Assembly: GCA_039621445.1 (NCBI GenBank)
Contig: CP154956.1
Span: 84,874,474 to 84,938,473 of the forward strand
Source: Euglena gracilis
Taxonomy: Eukaryota > Euglenida > Euglenophyceae > Euglenales
DNA length: 64,000 nucleotides
Reading direction: 5' to 3'
The notes under the pieces were generated by a model. That model saw only the letters and a list, made by a program, of their open reading frames with translations, ran no database searches and was not told the DNA's origin. Shown piece by piece: positions 37,101 through 47,555 of this stretch. The position numbers and the translations under genes were made by a program. How positions within the stretch are numbered: the first letter of the stretch is position 1; each line of letters opens with the position of its first letter.

Positions 37101-40043
37101 TCAGTGCTGCATTGCTGCACATCATCCACCCCAGCAAAAAATTGCTTGCGCCGCGACGACCATTGCAAAATTATATCCTTGTTTCCCGTGACCACCGCGG
37201 CAATAAATTTTGCTTGTGCCGCAACCACCGCGGCAAAAAAATTCTTTGTGCCACGACCGCCACAGAATTCTTTTTTGCACTAATTCCAAGTATACCCTCA
37301 GTAGGGGGGTCCTTTATTTTGTGGGGTGTTCTTTGGGTGGGCTTTTGCGTTTAGCAAAACGCCACCATACCAATACTTGCACACCGCACAAAAATCAAAA
37401 CAAAAATAAGATTTTGTTAAGACCTTGCCAGTCAGTGGTTGGGTTGCGTAGCTTTCCCTTCCACTTCCACCACCTCCCCTGCACCTCAGGATGCATGCTG
37501 GGGGATCGTGGCACAGCGTGCCTGGCGGAGTCCCTGCACACCAACACCACCTTACAAGAGCTCATTCTGGACTGTATGCCACTGAAAGGCTGATCTGAGG
37601 GATCGGAGCAATATCGATGGGGGGTTGGCCCCTTCCAGGCCCTTTTCATGAAAGTGGTTGTTGGGTCAAGGAGATGGTGGTTTCACACATTTTTGGGGCC
37701 CCAGGGGCTTGTTATGGAAACCACCGCCTCCGGGTTGGAGTCAAAACAAATGGGTCCCAACATATGCGCAAAACCTCAGCAGTGTTCCGTTAATTAGCCT
37801 GCACAACTATTGGAGTTACCTTTGGTGGTTGATATGTAGAGATGAAAAGGGTTGCACAGCGCGAAAAGCATCGCATAGCAAACAGGTTTGTTGTAGAAGG
37901 ATTTACCCCCTGTAGTTATACATATAAGATCAATAATACATATGTATATATTTAAGCAACCCCCAAATTTAAACAACCCCTGGAAACCAGCACACAGTCC
38001 AAATTAAGCAACCTCTGAAAATACAGGGAAGGTGAAAGAAAATCTCGAAACCAAGCAGCCGTCAATAACACAATAACCCGAATTTACAATTATTGTAAAG
38101 TCCTTAGAAAAAGGCAATTTTTTTTGTTGACGATTTGGTCCAAACTTCAACAACCGTTCGGCCTATCCAGTGAATCCCAAATTTCATCAACCCCCAAATT
38201 TTTGCAACCATTGGGGCCGAACCAACCAACACGACGATATATGGCAGCCTCCAACTACTCAACCCCCCCCCCCAAATTTAAGCAACTTGTTGCTCAAATT
38301 TGGGTTTCAGACAATTTGCCCGAGGCTGCCATATATCGTCGTGTTGGTTGGTTCGGCCCCAATGGTTGCTTAAATTTGGGGGTTGCTGAATTTTGGAGGG
38401 GTTGCTTAAATCTGGGGAGGGGGGATGAGTAGTTGGAGCAGGGGAGAAGGGTCGTATGGTGAACCCGGGTGTGACTTTCAAAGTCAGGGAAAGTCAGGGT
38501 TATTGATGGGGATAGGGCCAGGGTTACAGCCGGCGTGCCGTAGGGCTCCCATTTTTGGGAAGTTAGGGAAAAGTTAAACCGCATTCCGGACAAAATTGGT
38601 CCAAATTTCGGCCGGTTTTGGGCAGTTTTCAGGCTAAATGTGTTCCCAAAAATTTCCCAAATGGGGACCTAACTCCCGAACTAACTAACTAACTGGGAAC
38701 TAACTAACTTGCTTCCTAAATTCAGCCGATGTTTAGCACGCCAGTCCGAACCCTAACCATACTCCTAAAATGAGGCGCCAATCCTCCCCAAATCCGACAA
38801 ATGCCGCCCGGGTCCGACACGGTTCCGGGGAAACGGACTGAAAAATCCGGAAAGTGGACCCTGTGGAAAGTGGTCCCACCATATGACCCCCCCTGGTCCA
38901 ACTACAACTAAACGACCCGCAGGTCGTGTAGTTGGTAGCTGCCGTGCACATCATTGGGTCACCAAAAATATCTGCAACAGTATCCTGGGATTAGTGACGG
39001 CGTTGGGTTAGGGTAGGACTGGCCAAGCCTCGGTTCGGCCCAATTCCCCATCCGTCTCATTTCTTCCCTGCGCCATCCTCTCCCTGATCCGGGCCGCATA
39101 ATTCCCAAAGGTGGCAGGAAGACAGAGGGAATAAAAGACAACGACCGCTGAACGATCGCCCTCCACACGGGATGGGCCCTCGCTTCTTCTTTGAGTGAAT
39201 TGAAACAGGTAGGGTGTGTTCTGAATTTTGGTGCAGGCAAAGGTTTTCTTAAGCTGGAGGGTCCTCCAGCTTGGGTTGGGTATCCAGCCAGCACCTTTTT
39301 TCCAGACAATGCCTCCCAGCCGGGATTCGGACCCCCACCCCGGGGGTACACTGAAATAAAGTTCGGGCCAGCCCTACAAAACCCATAAAAAATTACGGAA
39401 ATAAAATGCGTTGAATCGCCAAAATGGCATTTTGGGGTGGTTTTTGGGTCTTCACCTCAAAAGTTTGGCAGAAAAATGCCAACCCGGCTGGATTTGGGCT
39501 TTTTTTTTGCCTGTTTTCGGGGAACCCGCTGCGTCCAGCTAGCCCTTCGGTATTGAAACAGGGGTTCCCCCCCCCCCGGGTGCGGGGGGGGTCCCCCCCC
39601 CTAGATTTTGGGAGGGGGTGCCAGGACCCCCACACCCCTCCTCGGCAGCTTCCAAAAACGGCGGAAAAATACAAAAATTGCCATTTTCCCTCACTTTTGA
39701 GCATATTGCACATTTTTGAATGTTTGGTGTTTTCCCATGAATCAAAAAATTCAGAAAATGAGCATTTTTGGATTTAATTTCAAAGATAAGGTTCAGGAGT
39801 TTCCAACGGTTTTGGGCTGGTATTCAGCCCTTTGACCGTTTACAGAACCGAAAAAATTTCCGGCCCCTTGCCCTCCGAAGTAGGAGGGGGGTCCGACCCC
39901 CACCCCCTTAGGGCTTCCCATCCCTGGGAGTTGGGCCGAACCGAGGCCCGGCCAGTCCTAACTCTAACCCTATGCCGTCACTAATCCCAAGGTACCGTTG
40001 CATTTGCTACCCCCACATGGAGGTATCAGAAGTTTCACCTGCA

Positions 40044-40079
<36 letters not shown>

Positions 40080-43000
40080 TAGCCCCATCCTGCTGTGTTT
40101 CTTCAGGTAACAACATCACCTCTGTTGGGGCAGAGAGTCTGGCTTTGGCCCTGGAGGTCAACCATTGCCTTTCGAGCCTCAGCCTTGCGGGTGTGGCTGT
40201 GAACCTTGGGTCCGGGAACCCGCGGGCGTGGGTGTTGTGGCAGGCATATGACGTGTCACTCAGGTGCTGCAGTTGGCTGTCTGATATTGAAGTGTTAGAG
40301 AGAGGCTGTCATCGTTGAAGTCACCATGCAATTTTTGAGTAACACAATCTGAAAGTTGCATTCTGTGGGCATGTTTCAGTCCAGTCACTGCGTACAATAA
40401 TGAAAAGCAATGAAAATCATATAAACAGCCCTGAATAACAGCCCCCCCCCCCCAACTGGTAGCCCCCCCCAGAGATTTTACACAAAAGTCCAGATATCCT
40501 CTGAGCTTGAACATCGCGACTTTTTTTCCGTTGTCAGGACACAAAAAAAGCAGCCAATTTTTTCTGAAGCATTTTTTTGCACAAAAAACACAGTCATCTT
40601 GACAGGAAGGTCGTCAAAAATAGGTCATTTTGGGGAAAATGGGCATTTTGAAGGCGTTTCTACAGGGCCCCATTTTCCGACGCAAAAATGCAAATAATAG
40701 CCTCCTGAATAAGAGCCCCCCCCCCTCTGAGATTTTAACCAAGTGTCCGAATAATAGCCCCATGTGGCTATTATTGGGGTTTAAATCTTATGACCTCTCT
40801 GCCAAATGCCAGAAATTCTGCTTCCTGAGAAAATTTTCTAATCCACTCTCTTTGTGCTGAGAAAATGTGGGAAGTCAAACAATGATTGACAGAAGGGGAG
40901 AAAAAAACTCCAAAGGTAGGTTGGAGCAGGATACACAGGTGACGGGGTCAGGGGGATGGGAGGTTGGGTGACAGTATCAGAGTAAGTACTCCTGTATTGT
41001 TGTTTTCAGTGATTCACAAGTCCAACTGACAAATAATGTAATAATTTTTTTAACTGGCTTGAAGCCCGACTTCACCCCTGCCCTCCTGCTGCAGCAAATC
41101 GCATCGGGGCCGAGGGAGTGGAATGCCTTCTCAGAGCTCTACAGCGGAACTCTCACCTTCGCGACGTGAATGTCGCCTGTATGCATACACCAGTGAGCTA
41201 TATTGCGCATGCACCCCCCCCCAAATAAATGCACACTTCCCCAGGGGATCGAATCTCCACCTGGTGCCCACTTATTAACAACAAATGCCAAGCCCTCAGA
41301 AGCGCCCATTTAATTGGGCGGACCCCAATATTGGCAAAATGGGACAAACTGAGAAAAGGATGGGCCAAATTGGCTAAAATTTCTCAAAATTCGTGCGCGC
41401 ATCGGGGGGGGGGGGTAATATTCCACACCCTCAGACAATTTTTGAGCCTTAAATTTTCTGGACACACGCGCCTCTGCATCTGCAGAGGATGAATCAACAA
41501 GCTCTGCAAGATGGTTTTGGGGATTTATGACACCTTATAGGATAACCCCCCCCCCAAATAATACCCCTTGGGTCCGACTTCGGCCGCCGAAATAATACCC
41601 CCCCCCCCCGGTTTCGGGCCGAAGGCCCGGATTTTAACCTGAAAATGTAGATAAAAATCACAATGTCTGACAACAAATTACGATAAAAATCAATTTTTCT
41701 GGCTCATCTGACCTCCAAAAAAATGGTAAATTTCACAAGAAAGTGCAAAAAATGACCCCAAAGGGGGGTTTTGGGTGCTATTTTGGGTTTTACGGGACTT
41801 CGAAAAATTTCGAAAAATTTGGAAAAATAATACCCCCCCCAAATAATACCCCCCCCCTCGGGCCGGGACTTCGGGCGAAAAAATAATACCCCGGAGGGTA
41901 TTATTTGGGGGGGGGGTTTAGCTGAGAGCTTCTCAAGGCTCTGGGCATTTTGGGTGTTTACCATTGAGCCAGAATATACCTTCACGGTTGTAGCAGGACC
42001 AGATTTGACTTCTGGCAGTCACAGGCATGGATGGGATCTGTTACACATCCCAGCAGGCGGAAACATTTTTTTTATTGTGCATTTTTCATGGAAAGACAAG
42101 CTTTGGGATTGTAGAAGGGAAGCTGAGTGAGGGGATTTTAGGAATGGTTAAAACGGCAGGGCGTCAAAATAGGATGGTCAAAGATTGCTCAAATATTTCT
42201 GAATTATTTCTTTTTTTTTGACAAAAGTTCCGGAAATTTCCCAAGTCCATTGGTGTGTTTTCGTGACATTGGACACCGCTTTTTTTTGCCGTCGTTGCCC
42301 AACTTCCCCCCCCTCCCCAAGAAACCACCCAAATCATTTTTTTGCGGATTGCACCCAGTTTTCCCCCACCGATTTGTGGGATCAATTGTATGTACACCCC
42401 TCTCCATATATTTTGCATGATATATATTTTTTTTCGGCAGACAGAATTGGAAAAATTTGCCACTCCCATCCCTCCCAGGAAGTTGTGTGGGGCCTGTGCT
42501 CAGCAATGTGGCCTGAAAGGGGGTTGCCCCCCAAGTCAATCTTCTGAGGGGGTTAGATACCAGGGTTCGATGAGGACGGTGTCTGAGATTTGGGGGAGGT
42601 GGTGCCTCTTCCTCCCTACCCCCCCCCCCTTTGTCCTTGACCACCTCCTCCAACCATCAAAGCAGGTCAGGTCCCACTGAAGACCCTGCAAAAGGTCAAA
42701 GTTTTCTTCTGATGCAGTGTGCCAGAAAAATAAAATATTAGGATTATTGGCATTTTTTTTGTGGGGGAGGGGGGCAAAATCTTTCTGCCATCCGCTCCAA
42801 GCCGCCAAAAATCATCCGCTTTGGCCATGATGTTTTTTGGCCAAATGATTTTTGGCTCTCCACCACCCCCACCATCTCCTTGACTGAAGGGGTGGGGACT
42901 CCGGACCAACCCCCTCCCCCACCTGGCCTGATGTCAGGCGTGGTAGATCTTTACAAAAGACTCAAGGTTTATTAGCTCAATGCTTTCCATAACTGATCCT

Positions 43001-43296
43001 TCGTTGGTTGGCGGGCAGTTCTTTCGTCTTTTATTTTCCCAGACAACGGCGTTGAACAGCACGACCTTGAGAAGCTACAGGCTGCGTTACAGCAGAAGAG
43101 TGTGCCCCCAGTGCGCCTTTCCTGCCCGTTCTGTCAGAAATCCACAGAAAAAAACCGAGGGGGGTCGCAAAGCTCGGCAACTTTTGGGGTGATATTACGC
43201 TGGGAGACCTTGTGTCCAGCAATTTTTCGCCAGAAATTGGGCATGGTTTTGCTGCGTCATATGGCAAATCCCAATCGCTCTTTGATGCTAATATGA
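31109..43296 (+). CDS. Leucine-rich-repeat protein, ribonuclease-inhibitor type (split gene span)
   Basis: Predicted LRR scaffold of the RNH1/NLRC-like class (28-residue repeats N-x-I-G-x2-G-x3-L-A-x2-L-x2-N-x2-L-x2-L). Such domains form curved protein-binding surfaces; the partner is unknown. A putative first exon (ATG at 31109) is followed by five exons of exactly 84 nt, each one repeat, all with phase-1 introns, and a terminal exon with a partial repeat and an unrelated tail. All junctions join in frame from 34855 on. No NACHT, CARD or kinase domain is seen, so this is an LRR-only protein of about 240 residues unless exons are missing. The spacing between LRR2 and LRR3 and between LRR3 and LRR4 (over 2 kb each) leaves room for undetected repeats. 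Introns host transposons and foldbacks. Confidence 0.82.
31780..31965. repeat. C/G-run palindromes with ACCAGTCA words
   Basis: CCCCCC and GGGGGG tracts in inverted pairs, bounded by AATCAGTCACTACC and CCAGTCACACTCTG. Related to 2793-3095 and 32900-32990, which share the ACCAGTCA/TGACTGGT word. Confidence 0.5.
32022..32411. mobile_element. Poly(C)-tipped foldback, AAATAACGGGGC word
   Basis: Ends TAAACCCCCCCCAAATAAC and, in reverse complement, TAAACC(C-run)AAATAACGGGGC (32386-32411). The same word GCCCCGTTA-TTTGGGC repeats internally at least four times in both orientations. No coding sequence. Lies in the first LRR-gene intron. Confidence 0.68.
32445..32520. repeat. Perfect 35-bp-arm palindrome
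   Basis: 32445-32479 and 32486-32520 are exact reverse complements (arm begins CCGTGTCCTGTCAAGGGTTG) with a 6-base centre, GAGGCA. Can form a very stable hairpin or cruciform. Confidence 0.95.
33296..33740 (+). pseudogene. hAT transposase 5' part with BED-like zinc finger, copy 1
   Basis: Starts MSSSENDFVV at 33296. A second start (33368, MTPQKRAAQ) joins across a likely 52-nt intron (33395-33446, GTGTCA...TTCCAG) to FGGVTEVRGSEMWCSVC. The C-x2-C then H-x4-H arrangement (WCSVCHVSVHW, then KQHISLSTHKDN) resembles the N-terminal finger of hAT transposases and the hAT-derived CGGBP1. The frame runs into C/G-run sequence; no catalytic domain or C-terminal dimerisation region follows, so it cannot encode a full transposase. 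Confidence 0.6.
34007..34451 (+). pseudogene. hAT transposase 5' part with BED-like zinc finger, copy 2
   Basis: Direct copy of 33296-33740 offset by 711 bp. Very few differences are visible, one being CACGTGCAAAG versus CACATGCAAAG, changing Arg to His before the finger histidines. Same 52-nt intron and finger. The near identity implies a recent duplication or ongoing homogenisation. Confidence 0.6.
34855..34938 (+). CDS. LRR gene, repeat exon 1 (84 nt)
   Basis: Acceptor CGCGCAG overlaps the position that gives exactly 84 nt; donor CCT|GTATGC. Encodes QRIGNAEVEKISGAVQENGC and then LTQLSLA, a canonical ribonuclease-inhibitor-type repeat. Confidence 0.88.
35044..35127 (+). CDS. LRR gene, repeat exon 2 (84 nt)
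   Basis: Only a 105-nt intron separates it from the previous exon. Acceptor TTCTGCAG, donor CACG|GTACAA. Encodes NCLGLEGARILADLLRRNET then LRCLDLH. Confidence 0.92.
36089..36366. mobile_element. Foldback element, CAGG...TTAAG family
   Basis: The left end CAGGGGTTTTTTTTTTAG is inverted relative to TCTTAAAAAAAACCCCTG (36293-36310) and to a second copy, TCTCAAAAAAAACCCCTG (36347-36364). The core GGCGCCGAAGGCGCCGAAAA at 36190 matches the core of its relatives. Confidence 0.65.
36771..36880. mobile_element. Poly(C)-tipped foldback, ACTTATAA word
   Basis: 110-bp element. The left end is GTAAC(C-run)ACTTATAACC and the right end TTTATAAGTGGGGGGGTTTA. The word ACCTATAACCCC repeats inside. A related copy spans about 43491-43881. 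Confidence 0.6.
37490..37573 (+). CDS. LRR gene, repeat exon 3 (84 nt)
   Basis: Acceptor GCACCTCAG, donor GACT|GTATGC. Encodes CMLGDRGTACLAESLHTNTT then LQELILD. Same phase and length as the other repeat exons. Confidence 0.92.
37950..38424. mobile_element. Foldback with AAATTTAAGCAACC word and 60-bp palindrome
   Basis: Arms 38190-38251 and 38322-38382 are inverted copies (shared stretch CCAACACGACGATATATGGC) with few mismatches. The word TTTAAGCAACCCCCAAATTT recurs around both arms (about 37950, 38270, 38370 and 38400). Confidence 0.75.
40045..40079. repeat. CA dinucleotide microsatellite
   Basis: About 17 CA units directly upstream of the LRR repeat-4 acceptor, close enough that length changes could affect the splice-site region. 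Confidence 0.98.
40107..40190 (+). CDS. LRR gene, repeat exon 4 (84 nt)
   Basis: Acceptor TTCTTCAG, donor GCGG|GTGTGG. Encodes NNITSVGAESLALALEVNHC then LSSLSLAG. Confidence 0.9.
40432..40787. mobile_element. Poly(C)-tipped foldback, AATAATAGCCCC word
   Basis: CTGAATAACAGCC with a C-run at the left, a related AATAAGAGCC with a C-run at about 40707, and the inverted GGCTATTATTGGGGTTTAAA at the right. Same architecture as 32022-32411 with a different word. Confidence 0.55.
41095..41178 (+). CDS. LRR gene, repeat exon 5 (84 nt)
   Basis: Acceptor CTGCTGCAG, donor CGCCT|GTATGC. Encodes NRIGAEGVECLLRALQRNSH then LRDVNVA, a near-consensus repeat. Confidence 0.92.
41542..41920. mobile_element. Poly(C)-tipped foldback, AAATAATACCCC word
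   Basis: The left end ATAAC(C-run)AAATAATACCCC pairs with GGGTATTATTTGG(G-run)TTTA on the right. AATAATACCCC is repeated internally at about 41590, 41827, 41842 and 41882. Confidence 0.68.
43043..43296 (+). CDS. LRR gene, terminal exon
   Basis: Acceptor TATTTTCCCAG. Begins NNGVEQHDLEKLQAALQQKS, a degenerate final repeat, then a tail with a CPFC motif and no recognised domain, to the TGA at 43294-43296. The stop could instead lie past a further intron (a donor was not obvious), so the tail is less certain than the repeat. Confidence 0.68.
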
Positions 43297-43490
43297 ATGC
43301 CGATGCTGTTCATTGGTGAACATCTGTTACACCTGGAACCCCTAAGGGCCAACTATTAGCACCGTACAACAATGGGGTCAGTCTATTGCTTAAGGGTCCT
43401 TTCGCAGTACAGTAGCAGTAGGGTTCCCAGCCCCCGGGGGGGGGGGGGGGGGCTGGACTGCAGCTAGTCCAAATTAAGTCAAACACGAGG

Positions 43491-43881
43491 TTTATAGGAT
43501 CCGGTTTGGTTGGTCGGCCGAAGGGGGGGTTATAGGTTGGGGGGGGGGGGGTTATAGGTCCCAGAATTGTTGGTGAAAATCCGACCCCGACCCGAAACCC
43601 CCAAAATTGGCAATTTTTGGCAAATTTGGTCAAAAATGGCATTTTTGATGATGGTCAGTTTCAAAAAAAAATTGCCAAAAAAAATCAGCCCTTCGGTTGT
43701 TTACGGCCGAAAAAATCGTCCCCGGCAGTATGAATTCTCATAGGATCCGGTTTGGTTGGTCGGCCCGAGGGGGGGGGGTTTATAGGTGGGGGGTGGGGCT
43801 AGCCAGCCTGGCAAGCGGACCCCCCCTGCCCGGGGAGGGTCCAATGGGATTTCTGTTTGGTTTATAAGTGGGGGGGTTAAG
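43491..43881. mobile_element. Poly(C)-tipped foldback, TTATAGG/TTATAAGTGG word
   Basis: TATAGGATCCGGTTTGGTTGG occurs at about 43494 and 43740 in direct orientation, each followed by CGGCC and a G-run with TATAGG. It ends with GGTTTATAAGTGGGGGGGTT, the same terminal word as 36861-36880. Confidence 0.5.
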
Positions 43882-44289
43882 AAATATCTTCTTCAGCGAC
43901 TTGCGCGAAGCACCGAAAATTTTTGGACCCCCCAAACTGGCCAAAAAAAAGCCACATTTGGCCATTTTGGGGGGTTTTTTGAACAAAATCAGTCAAAAAA
44001 TATGTTTAAAACCTCAATTTTACCTCAGCGCACAGCGCCAGAGGATTTTGTTTTCCAGTCGGGGGGGACCCGCGGACCTGGGGAGAGGGGACTTGCTAGT
44101 CCATTTTTTCTAGTGTTCATCAAAATGACCCCCCCCCCGAATTTTTAAGCAATAGCCTGGAGGGAGGGTACCTGTCTGGCCATTTCTTATGGGTCTCCCC
44201 ACAACTGATATTTGGCTAACTCTTTGGCACGCGTGTGTTTATCCTGGCCCTGATTGGAAAAAAAAATTGCAAAACGCTTATTGTTCCAG
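43882..44289. other. Intergenic, C/G-run rich
   Basis: No gene recognised. Contains GCACCGAAAATTTTTGGACC (43910), related to the core word of the CAGG...TTAAG foldbacks. Confidence 0.4.
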
Positions 44290-44636
44290 CCAGGTGTTTT
44301 TTTTTAAGCCTTGGACCCGGGGGGGAGGTAGAGTGGGTGGGTCTGGCCGTACCCCCCCCCCTGTGTGCACTGTGGCTGCTTTTTTAGTGCCTTTTATCCC
44401 TTCTTCTGGCCTGGCGCTGGTACCCACCAGTCAAAAAAGGTACCCCCGGGGGTTCCTTTTTTGACTGGTGGGTGCCCGGCGCCGAGGGCACCGATTTTTT
44501 TTTGCGTTTTCTTTGTCGCGCCTCTCGAAAATACCCCCCCCCAAAAGTGGGTCCCCCGGGACCCCCCCAGGGGGGGCTCCCCCAGGGGATGGGTGGGTGG
44601 GTGGGGGGACCCCGGTCTTAAATAAAAACCCCTGGT
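44290..44636. mobile_element. Foldback element, CAGG...TTAAG family
   Basis: Left CCAGGTGTTTTTTTTTAAG and right CTTAAATAAAAACCCCTGG are inverted copies. The interior contains two GGTACCC...GGGTACC-like arms (about 44418-44480) and the GCGCCGAGGGCACCGA core. It abuts the next element, whose target site lies in its right tip. Confidence 0.65.
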
Positions 44637-45365
44637 TCTTAGGCGGCCGGATTCGCATTTAAGCTTTTTTATGTTGATTTGCGCACTTGCGCAATTCTCC
44701 GAATTTTTTGATTTCGGCTGTGTGGCTCTGGGGGGTTTGAAAGCACGGTGGCAAGAGAGTGCAAGAAATGAGCAAAATTCTGTTTTTGGCGGTGTGACCC
44801 CTGGGACTTTGGCCAAAAATGGTGTTTTGGGGTGTCCGGAAATGGACTTTGCACGTCGAAATCCCTGGGACCTTCCCCCCCAGAAGCGAAAATAACACAG
44901 AAAAGCGACAGAGGAACGGGACCTTTAATGCCGTTGTTGCTCTTTTCGGCTGTTTCCCCGGGAGTACCCGAGCTGCCGGCGGTGTGCGTCCTGGGTGTTT
45001 TGCCGGACTGCGTTGCTTGCGGCGTGTCGGTGTGGTGTTTTTGGGGAGTTTGTTAAAGCGCGGGGAGGGAGTGCCGAGGGGTGTGGGTGTGGTGTGACCG
45101 AGCCGGCGGGAAGGACGACAGGGGAAGGAAGGTGAGTGCGGGGTGTTGGGCAAGGGAAGCGCAGAGGGGAAGAAATAGGGTCCACAGGGAATGAAAGGGA
45201 CGGGTGTCTCCCACCCAACTTACACCCGGGATCCGTACAACCAGTATTGTGGCAAAGAACCCAGCGGAAGAAGCCCAATCCTTGAGGGACAGAATTGTGT
45301 TTATTTGCGCAAATGCGCGCACCAACAGAATTGTGTTGGTGTGCACATCGCGTTGTTTGTGTGCA

Positions 45366-45429
45366 CAAATGCACAAATGAACCACTTGTTAAATCCCAGA
45401 ATTTAACAAGTGGTTCATTTGCGCATTTG
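45366..45429. repeat. 29-bp-arm hairpin inside the 2.9-kb element
   Basis: Arms 45366-45394 and 45401-45429 are inverted copies around CCCAGA with one or two mismatches (AACCACTTGTTAAAT stem). The outer part is the ATTTGCGCA-type word. Confidence 0.85.
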
Positions 45430-45989
45430 CACCCACAAACAACGCGATGTGTGCAAATGCGCAAATGAACCACATCTGCTGCTGGTGTTTGACAGTTGTG
45501 CTTCCCTTACACCCTTCTTCTTTATATTCATTTGTGCATTTGCACCCACAAACACAAATTGTGTTGGCGCGCGCAAATAAACATATTTTTTGTGCCCGCA
45601 TTTGCGCCCATAAGCTTGCACCGTTGACAAACGCTGTGACAAACCCACCAAAATATGTTTCTGGACGGCCCGCTGGTCCTCGCCATCACGGCCTCTTTGT
45701 CACGCCGTTTATCGACGGCGTCAGTTTGTGGGCGCTAAAGCCCAATCCTTGAAGGGCAAAATTGTGTTTATTTGCGCATTTGAACCACCAATGGAGAAAT
45801 AAAAAGCGACATCACCGGGCCCCGCAACAGCCACCTTTAATGCCTTCTGAAGGTGTTCAACCCAAATGACCACACTACCTTCTCCAACACCAGGTGTTAG
45901 GGGGCCAATTCTACTCTAGTGGGAGGTCCCAGGAAAGGTAGAGATAAAGGATCTCCTGAAGGTGGTTATGCAGCCACTTGATAACGGCA

Positions 45990-46620
45990 CACGTCCGCCA
46001 GCACCAATTTTAGGGTCCCAAAGGCCCTGCCGCTGGCCCACGGCCTGGGCTCCGCTGCTGCAGCCACATCGGCTGCTGATGCTTCAGCACCCACCAGGCC
46101 GGCATTGACCTCCCCGGTGCAAAAGCACCCACCGAAGCGGCCACGTTATACCCCGCAACCGGGGCGTGAGACTGGGGGGACGACGTGGTGCCAGTGCATA
46201 GCAACCAACAGCCGGAGAGAGATAGCCCTCAAACACCCGTTATTTTGGGTGCAAGGAAGTGTTGAACGTTTACCATTCGATTAGTTGCATGAAAGCGGTG
46301 GGACTCATCCCCCACAAATTATGCAGAAAAACTGGTGCGTTTTACGTTTTTCAAGGGAAAAATGGTGGAGAATAACCAGAAAACGGACTCCGGCCCGACA
46401 CATCCCGGGTATTTCAGGTGCCAAATTTTTATTTCTTGTCAGCACTGTTGCAGAAAAGGTGTCCAACAGTCACAGTTCTTTGCATGTCATCAATTCATTA
46501 CGCTTAGCTGCCAAAAGGATGAGGCCAAAGCAACCGGCCGTGTGGGCCGGAGAACAACAGTACAAGTGTACAAATGTAAAGCAGGCAAATTTTGGCCAGT
46601 CAGATGCCGTGTTCAATGAA
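45990..46620 (+). pseudogene. Coding-like remnants in the 2.9-kb element
   Basis: One frame (about 45990-46281) without a clear ATG encodes Ala-rich sequence with a basic KHPPKRPRY stretch. Another (46335-46619) has cysteine pairs (CQHCC and YKCKAGKFW) suggestive of a DNA-binding domain. Neither is recognised. They may be transposase remnants or captured host sequence. Confidence 0.25.
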
Positions 46621-47555
46621 CATTACACACTACCTCTCACCACAAATTTTATCACCACACAATTATGGTGCAAATCAATGGTTGGCGTGAGGAATTGTGT
46701 TTGCCAGCCGTATGGCATCGCACAATTGATGTGTGTTGGTGCGCGCATTTGCGCACACAAACAAACTTTGTTTGTGTGCGCTAAGGATCACTCAAACACA
46801 TCATTTTGAAGCTATTGATTAAATGTTTGTGTGCGCATTTGCGCAAATGCGCGCACACACGTAATTGTGTTTATTTGCACAAATGCGCGCACCAACACGC
46901 TTATCACGTTCAAAAACCTCGTAGGGTCATGGTCCTCATCAGTGTGTTTTAACATTAACGTGTTGTTCGGTGCCTCCCATAGCACAAACCATCCCCAAGA
47001 TGTTGGTGCGCGCATTTGCACGCACCACCTAATTTGTTTGTGGGTGCATTTGCGCCCACAAACAGGTATTTTTACCTTCAATGTTTTGTGTTTCATTTGC
47101 GCAAATGCGCCCACAAACATTATTTTTTTCATTTGCGCAAATGCGCACATAAACACACATCAGTTAAGTGATGGCTGGCTGACGTATTCTGTAGTATGTG
47201 ATGTAATGCGGCTCAGTATGTTCTTACCGGCGGCTGCAGTATCCAAGCCAGTTCAGCCAGCACTTCAGCACCAGTTCCAAGTGTCGTAACACTGGGTGCG
47301 TGCTTCCAACCTGTTTGATGTACGAGAGCACCAATCTCACCCTCGGCCCTATTCACGTCACTCGGTAAGCATCATTTGCACCAAACCACCGGGAGTTAAT
47401 CCCCTCCATCACAGGGTTGTAACAGTTCATTAACCTTTTTCTGTGTGTCAGGGTACAGGGTCCCAGAAATTTCGTAAAAATTGTTGATTGCGCAAATGCG
47501 CCCATTTCAAAGAAAAACCTTTACGTGCGAATCCGGCCGCCTAAGTGGTTCCAGA

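Larger units (their letters stand above)
44638..47545. mobile_element. 2.9-kb DNA transposon with perfect 20-bp inverted ends and 5-bp target duplication
   Basis: The left end CTTAGGCGGCCGGATTCGCA (44638-44657) is an exact reverse complement of the right end (47526-47545). TGGTT flanks both sides (44633-44637 and 47546-47550). Dozens of ATTTGCGCA/TGCGCAAAT motifs cluster at 44680-44695, 45300-45610 and 46735-47160. Two short coding-like stretches lie at about 45990-46620. The superfamily is not identified; a 5-bp duplication does not match the usual hAT, MULE, piggyBac or CACTA signatures. Confidence 0.82.

Noticed and set aside
45053-45651. Minus-strand frames rich in HxxAHK/ICANA words
   Set aside because: They are translations of the ATTTGCGCA motif array inside the 2.9-kb element.
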